This document shows, in pieces, positions 47,491 to 57,045 of a stretch of DNA of 64,000 nt. Source of the DNA: CAKKQX01 sp963734595 (GTDB taxonomy: Bacteria; Pseudomonadota; Gammaproteobacteria; Burkholderiales; SG8-41). Numbering within the stretch: position 1 is the stretch's first letter; each line of letters begins with the position of its first letter. The translations under genes were made by a program, and so were the position numbers. The notes under the pieces are model-generated. The model was not told where the DNA came from, ran no database searches, and saw only the letters and a program-made list of their open reading frames with translations. Location of the stretch: positions 603,156 through 667,155 of the forward strand of contig CAVTHV010000014.1 in assembly GCA_963734595.1 (NCBI GenBank). The letters run 5' to 3'.

Positions 47491-48512
47491 ATGAACGAAG
47501 AACTCGAAAAATACGAACAGCGGGCGGCCAGTCGGCCATCATTCTGCATTTTCTTTTCTTTGCGGGGCTGATCGCCGCATGGTGCGCCCCCGCCGGGGCG
47601 ATGGCCGCCGCGGCCTATCCCGACCGCCCCTTGCGGCTGATCGTGCCGTTTCCGCCGGGCGGGCCCAGCGACCTCGTCGCGCGGCTGTTCAGCCAGAAGC
47701 TCGGCGAAGCGCTCGGCCAGCAGGTCGTCGTCGACAATCGCGGCGGCGCAGCCGGGGCGATCGCGTGCGAAATCACGAAACGCGCGACGCCCGACGGCTA
47801 TACGCTGCTGCAGGCGACGGTGGGCACGCTGTCGATCAATCCCGAACTGTATCCGAAGCTGCCCTACGATCCGGCGCGCGATTTCCGCCCGGTGACGATG
47901 TTGACGTCGACGCCGTACCTGCTGGTCACGTATCCGGGCCTGCCGGCGCGTTCGGTCAGGGAACTGGTCGCGTTGGTGAAATCGAAACCGCACCAGCTCA
48001 ATTTCGCTTCGGGCGGCGTGGGCACGGCCAATCACTTCTCGATGGAATTGCTCAAGCTTGTCGCGGGACTCGACATCGTGCATGTTCCCTACAAAGGCAC
48101 CGGGCAGGCCGTCAACGACGTCCTTACAGGCCAGGTGCAGATGATGTTCATGAACCTGCTGCCGGCCATGGTGCACGTGAAAGCGGGCCGCATGCGCGGG
48201 CTGGCCGTGACGAGCGCGCAGCGCTCCGCTGCCGTGCCGGATATTCCGACGATCGCCGAGTCGGGATTCCCCGGCTACGAATCGACTTCCTGGCATGGCA
48301 TCGTCGTGCCTGCAAAGACCCCGGCCGCCCTCGTCAGGCGGTTGCACGACGAGTTCGCGAAAATCACGCGCAGCCCGGACGTGAAGGGACGCCTCGAATC
48401 GCAGGGTGCGGCCGTCATCGGCAACACGCCGGAAGAATTTGCGGCGACGATCAAAGCCGAGACTGTAAAATGGACCAAAGTCATCAGAACGGCCGGCATC
48501 AAGGCGGAGTGA
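47491..48512 (+). CDS. Bug/TctC periplasmic solute receptor 9, N-terminal frameshift
   Basis: From the AAYPDRPLRLIVPF segment on, the receptor is intact (VVDNRGGAAGAIACE, VHVPYKGTGQAVNDV, ending TAGIKAE). Upstream in the same frame lies a good hydrophobic export signal (IILHFLFFAGLIAAW) without a start codon. The ATG at 47491 with GGGG upstream is in another frame, so one indel near nt 47525 is likely. An internal ATG at 47601 would remove the signal peptide and is unlikely to be the start. Confidence 0.83.
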
Positions 48513-48608
48513 ACAAGAGCGAAACCGCCAAGGCTTCTTTTTAATACCCGCTTGACGGGTGCGCCAGAGGAAACCATAATCGAACAAGATAGTTGAACAA
48601 GGAAAAAG

Positions 48609-49595
48609 ATGAACATCGATCTGCACAACCACGTCGTCCCGCCAACCATCATCGCCGCCCTCGAGCGCGATCCGGAGCGGTTCGGGATGAAAATCGAGGA
48701 CAAAAACGGCAAGCGTTATTTCAACGTGCACGGCAAGATGGCCGAGCTGCAGCAGACGTTCTACGACGCCGATGCCAAGGTCGAGTGGATGGACCGCAAA
48801 GGCCTCGATATCTCCGTGCTTTCGGCCGGGCCGCCGATCTATTTTTACCACCTGTCCGCCGATGCCGGCCTGGCTGCCGCCAGGCTCACCAACGACGGCA
48901 TCGCGCAAATGGTCGCGAAGCATCCCGGCCGTTTGCGCGGCATGGCGACGCTGCCGATGCAGGATCCGGATGCGGCGATCGTGGAACTCGAGCGCGTGGT
49001 GAAAGAGCACAAGTTCAAGGCGGTGGAGATGGGCACCTCGATCGAGGGCCTGCCGCTGGCCGACAAAAAATTCCGCAAGCTGCTGAAGACCATAGAGCAG
49101 CTCGGCTGCTTCATCTTCGCCCATCCCTACCAGTGCCTGGCCGAAGGCTGGATGGACGACTATTACTTCAGCAATTTCGTCGGCTTCCCGCTCGACACCA
49201 CGCTGATGATCGGCCACCTGATGTTCAGCGGCACGCTCGATGAACTGAAGACGCTGCGCATCCTGTGCGCGCACGGCGGCGGTTTTTTCCCGTACCAGAT
49301 CGGGCGCTTCGCGCACGGGCAGCGAGTACGGGCCGAGCCCAAGGTCAACACGCAGACCCCGGCGCGCGATCTGCTGCGCCGCTTCTATTTCGATTCGCTG
49401 ACGCACGACCCGAAGGCCGCGCGCTACCTGATCGACCAGGTCGGCGCCGACCGCGTGGTGATCGGCACCGATCATCCGTTCGACATGGGGCCGGACGATC
49501 CGATGGCGGCGGTCGACGCGATCCCGGGTTTGACGAAGAGCGAGCGCGAAGCGGTGTGCGGGCTGACGGCGAAGGCGCTGCTCGGCGAACGCTAG
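48609..49595 (+). CDS. Amidohydrolase family 2 protein (ACMSD-like decarboxylase/hydrolase)
   Basis: This 328-residue TIM-barrel metal enzyme has the N-terminal HxH in IDLHNHVVPP, a histidine in IFAHPYQ, a histidine in LCAHGGGFFP and an aspartate in VIGTDHPFDMG. This is the layout of aminocarboxymuconate-semialdehyde decarboxylase and related aromatic-acid decarboxylases such as gamma-resorcylate decarboxylase. It probably decarboxylates or hydrolyses a ring-cleavage product. It follows receptor 9 by 96 nt. AAGGAAAAAG precedes the ATG. Confidence 0.9.
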   Translation: MNIDLHNHVVPPTIIAALERDPERFGMKIEDKNGKRYFNVHGKMAELQQTFYDADAKVEWMDRKGLDISVLSAGPPIYFYHLSADAGLAAARLTNDGIAQMVAKHPGRLRGMATLPMQDPDAAIVELERVVKEHKFKAVEMGTSIEGLPLADKKFRKLLKTIEQLGCFIFAHPYQCLAEGWMDDYYFSNFVGFPLDTTLMIGHLMFSGTLDELKTLRILCAHGGGFFPYQIGRFAHGQRVRAEPKVNTQTPARDLLRRFYFDSLTHDPKAARYLIDQVGADRVVIGTDHPFDMGPDDPMAAVDAIPGLTKSEREAVCGLTAKALLGER

Positions 49596-49892
49596 GATGG
49601 CGGCTCCGTTCTCGCGCAGCCGATCGACGGGCTCTTGCCGACGCGATAAACCGGAATCATTCGCGGGCCGGGCGCAGCGTTCCTCTCCCGAATTCCGGAG
49701 GGGTGTAATCATCCACGTATTGCCGGAGCGGCGCGTCGGATCGATTGTGAAAACCGCAGTAAAAGACTCGGGTTTAGCGGTCAGGACGGGCGATAAGCGG
49801 CGTGTCGATTCGGAGGGTGCGCAGTGGTACAATATGCGCGGCCGGTTCGATGCACGCGAATGAAGTTGTGAATCTTTCTAAGGGGAAGAAAA

Positions 49893-50207
49893 ATGAAAAT
49901 CGTTGTGACTTGGCTGACGTTGTTGGTAATGGTGCTTTTCTTCGGTACTGCTATCGCCGTTCCTCCGGGGAAATCGGCGGTGTATGACGCGCCGAATGGC
50001 AAGGTTACGTTCGACGGGAAGGTGCATGCAAGCGCGGGACTCAAGTGCCCGGATTGCCACACCAAGATTTTCCAGATGAAGAAAGACGCGGGCAAAGCGA
50101 AGATGGCGGACATCAACGCCGGCAAAGGCTGCGGCACCTGCCACAATGGCGAGAAGGCCTTCAAGACCAGCGACGCCAAGAACTGCACCAAGTGCCACAA
50201 GAAGTGA
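49893..50207 (+). CDS. Small triheme c-type cytochrome (cytochrome c7/c3-like)
   Basis: This 104-residue exported cytochrome has a signal peptide (residues 1-22) and three CxxCH haem sites at 52-56, 80-84 and 98-102. His45 is a candidate sixth ligand for bis-His coordination. Size and spacing fit the c7 (class III) group, periplasmic electron shuttles. AAGGGG precedes the ATG. No oxidoreductase partner adjoins it. The 297-nt gap before it has a TACAAT -10-like box at 49828-49833 but no other gene. A strong terminator follows, so it is monocistronic. Confidence 0.87.
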   Translation: MKIVVTWLTLLVMVLFFGTAIAVPPGKSAVYDAPNGKVTFDGKVHASAGLKCPDCHTKIFQMKKDAGKAKMADINAGKGCGTCHNGEKAFKTSDAKNCTKCHKK

Positions 50208-50260
50208 CGCGGCATCAGCCGGGATGACGGCGGTCGATGAACCGGCCCCGGCAACCATCG

Positions 50261-50294
50261 AAAAAAAGCCGGCGTGAGCCGGCTTTTTCTTTTG
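50261..50294. terminator. Bidirectional intrinsic terminator
   Basis: The symmetric stem AAAAAGCCGGC-GTGA-GCCGGCTTTTT serves both the cytochrome on the plus strand and the racemase-like gene on the minus strand. Confidence 0.9.
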
Positions 50295-50360
50295 GCAAAC
50301 TTCCCCGGTCCAAACTTCAGGGATAGGCGAAAAGCGGCCTGTCGATCCTGGCCGCCGCCA

Positions 50361-51020
50361 TCAGTCCGACAGCAGCTGCTTCAACTGCATCACCGCCGCG
50401 GTCGGGCTCGTGAGCACCTTGCGTTTGCCGTGGGGCCGGATGATCGAGGCGGCGCTGGCCATCGAGAACTGGCCGAGGATCAGCGCATCGCAATCGCCGA
50501 TTTCTTCGGCCGCGGCCGCGATCAGGCGGTCGTGCTCGTCGGCCCTGCCCGCATGCAGCGCCGCGAGCGCTGCCGGAACCGCGCGGGAAGTGATCGAAAG
50601 CCTGTAATTTTTTTCTTTCGCGCTGTGCTCGAGTTCGGTCTTCAGCGCGGGGATGCTGGGCTCGAAGGTCGCGATCAGCCCGATGCGCGTTCCCGCCGCC
50701 AGCGCCTGCTCGAGCATGGCTTCGTTGGGTTTCAGCACCGGGATGTTCAGTGCCGCGCGCGCGGCTTCGATCGCCGGACCGAACGCCGAACAGGTGAAAA
50801 GAATCGCGTCCGCTCCGCAATCGTGCGCGTAGCTCGCGAGCAGCACGAAGCGTCCGATCATCCTGTCGGTGAGCCTGCCGTCCGCGGCCAGATCGGGCGC
50901 GAGCGAATCCTCGAGCAGGTTGGTGAGGCGCGCTTCAGGCCACAGGCGCCGGAAGGCGCCGACGATGGGGTCGATCGCCACCGGCGTGGCATGGATCAGG
51001 GCGATGCGGGGTGAAGGCAT
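50361..51020 (-). CDS. Asp/Glu/hydantoin racemase family protein with a single catalytic Cys
   Basis: This 219-residue protein of the aspartate/glutamate racemase superfamily has the first catalytic-cysteine region ILFTCSAFGPA (Cys77). The second region reads ALILGQFSMA, with Gln184 where two-cysteine racemases have Cys. One-base chemistry or a decarboxylase/isomerase role is therefore likelier than true racemisation. The start is the ATG at 51020. The 315-nt gap upstream holds a TTGACA at 51207-51212, with a poor -10, pointing toward receptor 10; no gene is seen there. Confidence 0.85.
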   Translation of the reverse strand: MPSPRIALIHATPVAIDPIVGAFRRLWPEARLTNLLEDSLAPDLAADGRLTDRMIGRFVLLASYAHDCGADAILFTCSAFGPAIEAARAALNIPVLKPNEAMLEQALAAGTRIGLIATFEPSIPALKTELEHSAKEKNYRLSITSRAVPAALAALHAGRADEHDRLIAAAAEEIGDCDALILGQFSMASAASIIRPHGKRKVLTSPTAAVMQLKQLLSD

Positions 51021-51335
51021 GATTTTCAGGGTACGACGTATCTGGCGACGATTGGCCGCGACCGCGCGCGGCGGACATGAGGATGGCGAGTGTAGCACCA
51101 GAGCGCCCTCGATGCATCTTGCGGCCGGCGCTCATGCCATGTGCATGCGCCGCGGCGGGACCGGCCGGCGCAGGCGCGATCCGGATTCATCCGCGGGTTA
51201 CTTCTGTTGACAAGGCCATTCAAGAGAGCAAAATTCGCCTTGCCGCATGCGGCTGTCGCCCTGCCTGCGGCGTCTCTTGCCGAAAACGCCAACAATCGAA
51301 TTCCGCGGTAGCGGATCCCTACTGAGAGGAAAGCC

Positions 51336-52318
51336 ATGAAAACGTCCCAGTTCCTGCAATCCACGATAGCGGCAGCCTGCGTGCTGTTTACTGCGTGCGC
51401 GGCCACCGCGGCCGAACCGCAGTACCCGGCGCGGCCGGTCCGCATGATCGTGCCGTTCGCGCCCGGCGGGCCCACCGACACGATGGGGCGCATTCTCGCG
51501 CAGAAGCTCACCGAGGCATTCGGCCAGCAGGTGGTGGTGGACAATCGCGCCGGCGCCGGCGGCAATATCGGGATGGGCATCGCGGCGAACGCGTTGCCCG
51601 ATGGTTACACGCTGCTGATCGTCAGTTCGAGCTTCGTCGTCAACCCCGGCTCTGTACAAGAAAATTCCTGTACGATCCGTACAAGAGCTTCATCCCGATT
51701 TCCAACGTCGCGGCATCGCCCAACGTGTTCGTGGTGCATCCCAGCCTGCCGGCGAAGACCGTGAAGGATCTGGTTGCACTGATGCAGGCCGATCCCAAAA
51801 AATTCAGCATCGCGACGCCGGGCGTGGGCACGACTCCTGACCTGTCGGCCCAGTTGCTGCGGCTCACCACCAAGGCCGACATCGCGACGGTGCCTTATGG
51901 CGGCGCCGGACCGGCGGTGGCGGCGGTGGTCGGGAACCAGGTGCCGGTGGGCTGTACCGCGCTGCCGCCGACGACGCCCTATATCACCTCCGGCCGCTTG
52001 CATGCGCTGGCCGTGACCAGCGCCAGGCGTTCCGAGGCGCTGCCGAATGTGCCGACCATGGCGGAGGCCGGCTTCCCCGGGCAGGAAGCGGACACCCTGC
52101 AGGGGTTGCTGGTGCCCGCGGGCACGCCCAAGGCGGTCGTCGACCGCATTTACGCCGAAGTGAAGAAGATCATGGCGCAGCCCGACGTGAAGAAGCGGGT
52201 AAGCGACCTGGGCTTCGACGTCATCGCCAGCTCGCCCAAGGAGTTCTCGGCGCAGGTCAAAACCGAAGTCGCAAAGTGGGGCAAAGTGATCAAGAACGCC
52301 GGCATCACGGTGAACTGA
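51336..52318 (+). CDS. Bug/TctC periplasmic solute receptor 10, frameshifted
   Basis: This receptor has signal peptide ending CAATAAE, VRMIVPFAPGGPTDTMGR, VDNRAGAGGNIGMG and, after one frame change near nt 51650, VVHPSLPAKTVKDL and GTTPDLSAQLLRL. It ends KNAGITVN. GAGAGGAAAG precedes the ATG. The usual VPYKGG is VPYGGAGPA, a variant loop in the ligand cleft. It lies upstream of the tartrate-dehydratase-like gene, separated by an iteron element. Confidence 0.88.
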
Positions 52319-52360
52319 GCGGCGCGACCGCGCGGATTCTGCCTCAAGACCAAAAAGCAT

Positions 52361-52478
52361 TTGCCACAGAGGACACAGAGAGCACAGAGAAATAAACAGA
52401 ATATCGAAACATGGTTTGTGGCCAATGTTCGTGTGATTTTTTATGGGTTCCTCTGTGTCCTCTGCTGTTCTCTGTCGC
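52361..52478. repeat. Inverted-iteron element, CACAGAG family
   Basis: Left arm TTGCCACAGAGGACACAGAG and one more unit (52361-52393) face the inverted arm CCTCTGTGTCCTCTG with further units (52449-52478). The 52-nt core is AT-rich. It lies between receptor 10 and the enolase-superfamily gene. Confidence 0.78.
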
Positions 52479-52511
52479 TTCGGGTCTTTGATTTTTTCGG
52501 GATTTTGACTA

Positions 52512-53717
52512 TTGCGCATCGTTGACATCCGCGAAACCGCGGTTCCGCTGAAATCGAGCCTGCGCAACGCGGTGTTCGATTTCAGCGAGATGACCACCTC
52601 GGTGGTCGCGGTGCTCACCGACGTGGTCCGCGACGGCAAACCGGTCGCGGGCTTCGCCTTCAATTCCACCGGCCGCTATGCCTGCGGTGCGCAGATGCGC
52701 GACCGCTTCATCCCGCGCATTCTCAAGGCCGATCCCGAAACGCTGCTGAACGGCGCGGGCGATAATTTCGACCCGGAGAAAATTCTCGCCTGCATGATGC
52801 AGCGCGAGAAGCCGGGCGGGCATACCGAGCGCTCGGTGGCGGTCGGCACCATCGAAGTCGCCGTGTGGGACGCGGTCGCCAAGATCGCGGGCAAGCCGCT
52901 GCACCGCGTGCTGGCGGAGAAATTCAACGGCGGCAAGGTGATCGACAAAGTGCCGTGTTACGTCGGCGGCGGCTGGTATCGGCCGGGCGCGGGCATCAGG
53001 GAATTGCAGGACGAGATCAAGGGCCGGCTCGACGAAGGCTACACCACGATGAAAATCAAGGTGGGCGGCGCGACCATTCCCGAGGATGTCGAGCGCGTCG
53101 AGGCGGCACTGAAGATTGTCGCGTCGAGCGCCAACCTCGCGGTCGATGCCAACGCCGGGTTCGATCGCGCACGCGCGCTGGCTTACGCCAAAGCGCTCGC
53201 GCCATACCAGCTGCGCTGGTTCGAGGAGCCGACCGATCCGCTCGACTACGCGTTGCTGGCGGAAGTCGCCGGCATTTACGATGCGCCGATCGGCACCGGC
53301 GAGAACCTGTTCTCGACGCAGGACGTGCAGAACCTGATCCGCTTCGGCGGGCTGCGCGCCGACCGCGACATCATCCAGACCGACGTGCCGCAGTCCTACG
53401 GCATCGTGCAGTTCTCGCGCACGCTGGAAATGCTGGGGAGAAACGGCTGGGACCGCAAATCCGTTTTCCCGCACGGCGGCAACCAGATGACGCTCGCCAT
53501 CGTCGGCGGTTTCGGCCTGGGCGGCTGCGAGGCCTATCCCGGCGTGTTCGGCATTTTCGCCGGCTTCGCCGACGACGCGAAAGTGGAGAATGGCTGCCTG
53601 AAACTGCCGGAACGGCCCGGCATCGGCTTCGAGGCGCAGAATGCGCTCTATGCAGTGATGCGGAAGTTGGCGGGCGATGAGGGTTTCGATTGCCCCAACT
53701 GTTTCGGGGCGCTATAG
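52512..53717 (+). CDS. Enolase-superfamily dehydratase, D(-)-tartrate dehydratase-like
   Basis: This 401-residue member of the mandelate racemase group has KxK base motif MKIKVGG and metal ligands in LAVDANAGFD, RWFEEPTDPLDYALL and GTGENLFSTQD. It also has a C-terminal histidine in FPHGGNQMTLAI. The segments EEPxDPLDYAL, GENLFSxQDxxNLIRxGG and PHGGxQMxLAI match D(-)-tartrate dehydratase (TarD), which makes oxaloacetate from tartrate. Close hydroxy-diacid dehydratases are the alternative. It begins with TTG at 52512 without a strong ribosome site. Confidence 0.85.
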   Translation: MRIVDIRETAVPLKSSLRNAVFDFSEMTTSVVAVLTDVVRDGKPVAGFAFNSTGRYACGAQMRDRFIPRILKADPETLLNGAGDNFDPEKILACMMQREKPGGHTERSVAVGTIEVAVWDAVAKIAGKPLHRVLAEKFNGGKVIDKVPCYVGGGWYRPGAGIRELQDEIKGRLDEGYTTMKIKVGGATIPEDVERVEAALKIVASSANLAVDANAGFDRARALAYAKALAPYQLRWFEEPTDPLDYALLAEVAGIYDAPIGTGENLFSTQDVQNLIRFGGLRADRDIIQTDVPQSYGIVQFSRTLEMLGRNGWDRKSVFPHGGNQMTLAIVGGFGLGGCEAYPGVFGIFAGFADDAKVENGCLKLPERPGIGFEAQNALYAVMRKLAGDEGFDCPNCFGAL

Positions 53718-53787
53718 TCACAAGTCCGAATTTTCAGCCGCCCGCCATGCGGACGGCGTTCGAGTCAATCAACAAGGAGAAGACGCA

Positions 53788-54761
53788 ATGCCACATGCCA
53801 TTCGTATCTATGAAACCGGCGGACCCGAAAAAATGCGCTGGGAGGAAGTCCAGGTCGGCAATCCCGGCCCCGGCGAAGTCCGGGTGCGCAATACCGCCGT
53901 CGGTCTTAATTTCATCGACGTCTATCACCGCACCGGCCTTTATCCGAATCAGATGCCGATCACGCTCGGCATGGAAGGCGCAGGCGTGGTCGAGGCGGTG
54001 GGGCCCAAGGTCAAGGAGTTCAAGGTCGGCGACCGCGTCGCCTACGCCAATCCGATCGGATCCTATGCCGAAGTGCTGATCCGTCCGATTGCCCGCCTGG
54101 TAAAAATCCCCGCCGGCATCGACGACAAGATCGCCGCCTCTATCATGCTGAAGGGCATGACGGCGTGGTATCTGTGCCGCCGCACCTACAAGGTCAAGAA
54201 GGGCGACACGGTGCTCGTGCACGCCGCGGCCGGCGGCGTCGGCCAGATTCTCAGCCAGTGGTGCAAGGCGCTCGGCGCGACGGTGATCGGCACGGTCGGC
54301 AGCGACGAGAAGGCCGCGATCGCCAAGAAATGCGGGTGCAAGCACGTGATCGTGATGTCGAAAGAGAAACTGGTCGAGCGCGTGAAGGAAATCACCAAGG
54401 GCAAGGGCGTGCCGGTGGTGTACGACGGCATCGGCAAGGACACGTTCATGGATTCGATCGACTGCCTGGCGCCGCTCGGGCATGATGGCGAGCTTCGGCA
54501 ACGCATCGGGCGCGGTGACGCAGTTCAATCCCGGCATCCTGGCGCAGAAGGGCTCGCTGTTCCTCACGCGCCCGACGCTGTTCACCTACACCGGCCAAGC
54601 GCGAAGACCTGCTGACCGCGGCGCGCGAACTGTTCGCGGTGGTGAAGAGCAAGAAGGTGAAGATCTCGGTCAACCAGACCTATCCGCTGAAAGACGCGGC
54701 GCAGGCGCACATGGATCTCGAAGGCCGCAAGACGACGGGATCGACGGTCCTGCTGCCGTAG
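53788..54761 (+). CDS. Zinc-independent quinone oxidoreductase (MDR family), frameshifted
   Basis: This NADPH:quinone reductase of the medium-chain dehydrogenase/reductase family (about 323 aa) has the GroES-like N-domain (VGLNFIDVYHRTGLYP, LGMEGAGVVEAVG). It also has the Rossmann motif VLVHAAAGGVGQILSQW. No zinc ligands are present. Frame changes near nt 54485 and 54598 split the last third (FGNASGAVTQFNPGIL, then KKVKISVNQTYPLKDAAQAH). AAGGAGA precedes the ATG. It is 70 nt after the TarD-like gene and probably cotranscribed. Confidence 0.9.
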
Positions 54762-54782
54762 CGGCCGATAACGAATGACCAA

Positions 54783-54941
54783 TTTGCCACAGATGGACGC
54801 AGATAAACACAGAGGAAACACCGAAACGAGACAGGTTTCAGTCTGGCCGTTTTAACATAGGCTTAGTGCCATCTTCTCGTGTACTGCCTCGAGCGGGGTA
54901 TTGATATTGAGAACTCTGCGCCCTCTGTGGCTCGCGTCTAT
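54783..54941. repeat. Inverted-iteron element, CACAGATG/CGCAGATAA family
   Basis: Left arm TTGCCACAGATGGACGCAGA with following units (54783-54818) faces the inverted CTCTGCGCCCTCTGTGGC (54914-54931). It separates the convergent quinone reductase and 3-hydroxyisobutyrate-dehydrogenase-like genes. Confidence 0.7.
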
Positions 54942-54961
54942 CTTGGCTTCAGCAGCGCGCT

Positions 54962-55861
54962 CTAAGTGTTTTCGAGGAACCTGAACATCGCCGTGTGATC
55001 GGCGGCGGGGCCGAGCGTCTGCTCCGCCGCGTTCCACATCGCGACTGTTTGCGCGGCCATGGCGTCCGGACCGTGGACGGACTGCGCGATCTCGAGCGCC
55101 GTGCGCAAGTCCTTCGCCATCAGTCCCATCGAAAACCCGGCGTTGAACGCGCCCGACAGCATGAACTGCTTCACCTTGACCTTGGTGGTGTTGTTCATGC
55201 CGGTCGAGGCGTTGAGGATGTCCACGACTTTCTCCGGGTCGAGTCCGAAGCGCTGGCCCACGATCACGGCTTCGCTGGCGGCGACGAGTCCCGCCGCCGA
55301 CACGTAGTTGTTGAGCGCCTTGATCGCGTGCCCCGCGCCGAGCGGCCCGGCATGGAAAATCTGCGTGCCCATTTTTTCGAGCAGCGGCCGGCATTGCTCG
55401 AACAGCGCCGGCTCGCCCCCCGCCATGATCGCGAGCTCCGCGGTGACCGCGCGCTTCACGCCGCCCGACACCGGCGCGTCGATCAGTTTCACGCCGCGCT
55501 GTTCCAGTAACACCGCCAACTCGCGCGTGCCGAGCGGCGACGACGAGCTCATGTCGATCACGGTCGCGCCCGATTTCAGGCCGGCGGCGACGCAGTTTTG
55601 AAAACCGTCGTTGTCGCCGCACAGCACTTTGCGCACGATTTTGCCGTCGGGCAGCATGGTGATCACGATATCGCTGCCGCGGCCGAGCTCGACGAGGCTG
55701 CCGGCAACCTCGACTTTATGCGTTGAAGCGAAAGACGCGGTGCGCGCGGGATCGGCATCGTAAATCACGAGCGGGTATCCCGCTTTGACGAGATTGGCCG
55801 CCATCGGCGTGCCCATGGCGCCGATGCCGACGAAGCCGATGGTTTTAGTGTTGGCGTTCAT
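54962..55861 (-). CDS. 3-hydroxyisobutyrate dehydrogenase-family NAD(P)-dependent oxidoreductase
   Basis: This 299-residue beta-hydroxyacid dehydrogenase has cofactor motif IGFVGIGAMGTPMAANL, substrate-binding DAPVSGGVKRA and the catalytic lysine in HAIKALNNYVSAAG. Tartronate semialdehyde reductase and 3-hydroxyisobutyrate dehydrogenase share this layout; the adjacent TarD-like gene would fit a hydroxyacid route, but that is only inferred. Iteron elements border it on both sides. Confidence 0.9.
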   Translation of the reverse strand: MNANTKTIGFVGIGAMGTPMAANLVKAGYPLVIYDADPARTASFASTHKVEVAGSLVELGRGSDIVITMLPDGKIVRKVLCGDNDGFQNCVAAGLKSGATVIDMSSSSPLGTRELAVLLEQRGVKLIDAPVSGGVKRAVTAELAIMAGGEPALFEQCRPLLEKMGTQIFHAGPLGAGHAIKALNNYVSAAGLVAASEAVIVGQRFGLDPEKVVDILNASTGMNNTTKVKVKQFMLSGAFNAGFSMGLMAKDLRTALEIAQSVHGPDAMAAQTVAMWNAAEQTLGPAADHTAMFRFLENT

Positions 55862-55898
55862 GGGTGATCCTCAGAGTATGCGATTCAAGGTCAACAGC

Positions 55899-56055
55899 GA
55901 AGACACAGAGGACACAGAGGACACGAAGGAAAAACAAAACAATTATATAATATAAAACAACGGGTTATGATCCGTCTCGCCTATGTACTCGCAGGCCGAT
56001 ATTGGATAAAATTTCTCTTTGTGTCCTCTGTGTCCTCTGTGTCCTCTGTGTCTCC
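55899..56055. repeat. Inverted-iteron element, CACAGAGGA family with AT-rich core
   Basis: Left arm 55899-55935 (three units GACACAGAG) and right arm 56012-56055 (four inverted units CCTCTGTGT) flank a core containing TATAAAACAACGGGTTAT at 55951-55968. It lies between the dehydrogenase start and the ornithine-cyclodeaminase-like stop. Confidence 0.82.
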
Positions 56056-56064
56056 GCTTTTCTT

Positions 56065-57024
56065 TCAATCGCCGATCGGCAGATCGACACCGACGCCGCG
56101 TTCGCGCGCGAGTGCGAGCATGCGCGCGCCGACGTACAGGTCCTGGAGACCCATGCCGTGCGACTCGTAGAGCGTGATCTGCTGTGGCGACGTCCTGCCC
56201 GGCGCGCGCCCCGCGATGACTTCGCCGATCTCGGTCAGCGTGTCCCAGCGCAGCAGGCCTTTTTCCACCGCCGGCAGCAGGTCGCCGCACTCGTTGCGCG
56301 CGGTGCCGCGCGCGTCGACCGTGATCACGTCGCACTTGCCGACCGCGGCCATGTCGAGCTCGCGCCGGCTTAACGCGTTGGAGCCGGCGGCGTTGATATG
56401 CTGGCCCGGTTCCAGCCAGTCGCCTTTCAGCACCGGCTCCGCCGCCTTGGTGATGACGTTGACGATGTGCGCGCCGCGCACTGCGGTCTGCGCGGAGTCG
56501 GCGGGAAGAACGGCAATGCCAAGCTGCTGCGACATCGCGCTGCAGTAGGCCTGCAGCTTGTCGGCGTTGCGCGACCAGACCCGCGCGGTGCGGATTTTTC
56601 TCACGGCGCACACGGCTTCGAGCTGGCTGATCGCCTGGTAGCCGGCGCCGATCTGGCCGACTATGCTCGCGTCCTCGCGCGCGAGATGGCGCGTCGCCAC
56701 GCCGCTCGCCGCGCCGGTGCGCACCATGCTCATCCATACCGCCTCGATGATGGCCTCGAGCTTCGCAGTCTTGGTGTTGATCAGGTGCACGTAAAAACTC
56801 TTGCCGCTGGGGCGCGTGTAGTAATACTTGAAGCCGATGAACCCGAGCGCCGGCGCGGCCGCCTGCAGCACGTGCTGGATGCCCTCCGGGATATGCGTGC
56901 GCACGCGCGGAATGTCGATGGCGCGTCCCAGCGCGAGGTCCTTCAGCGCCTGCTCGACCAGCTCCAGCGCGAGCGGCATGGTCAGCAACTGCTTGATGTC
57001 GTTTTCTTTGAGATATCGAATCAT
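56065..57024 (-). CDS. Ornithine cyclodeaminase/mu-crystallin family protein
   Basis: This 319-residue NAD(P)-binding protein of the OCD/mu-crystallin family contains GFIGFKYYYTRP, the dinucleotide motif SIVGQIGAGYQAISQLEAV and the late segment GRTSPQQITLYESHGMGLQD. Members are cyclodeaminases, ketimine reductases or alanine dehydrogenases; the substrate is not predictable. The start is the ATG at 57024. An in-frame extension to 57105 is entirely iteron arm (LGVLGVLGGLGG) and is not accepted as protein without proof. Confidence 0.88.
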   Translation of the reverse strand: MIRYLKENDIKQLLTMPLALELVEQALKDLALGRAIDIPRVRTHIPEGIQHVLQAAAPALGFIGFKYYYTRPSGKSFYVHLINTKTAKLEAIIEAVWMSMVRTGAASGVATRHLAREDASIVGQIGAGYQAISQLEAVCAVRKIRTARVWSRNADKLQAYCSAMSQQLGIAVLPADSAQTAVRGAHIVNVITKAAEPVLKGDWLEPGQHINAAGSNALSRRELDMAAVGKCDVITVDARGTARNECGDLLPAVEKGLLRWDTLTEIGEVIAGRAPGRTSPQQITLYESHGMGLQDLYVGARMLALARERGVGVDLPIGD

Positions 57025-57045
57025 ATTTAAAAACCAAAAAAATTT

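Noticed and set aside
49597..49863. An 88-codon plus-strand frame before the cytochrome gene
   Set aside because: It has no ribosome site or recognisable motif and overlaps the likely cytochrome promoter.
55899..56055. CRISPR array suggested by evenly spaced short repeats
   Set aside because: Units are 9 nt without 25-40 nt spacers, arms are inverted around a core, and no cas genes are present.
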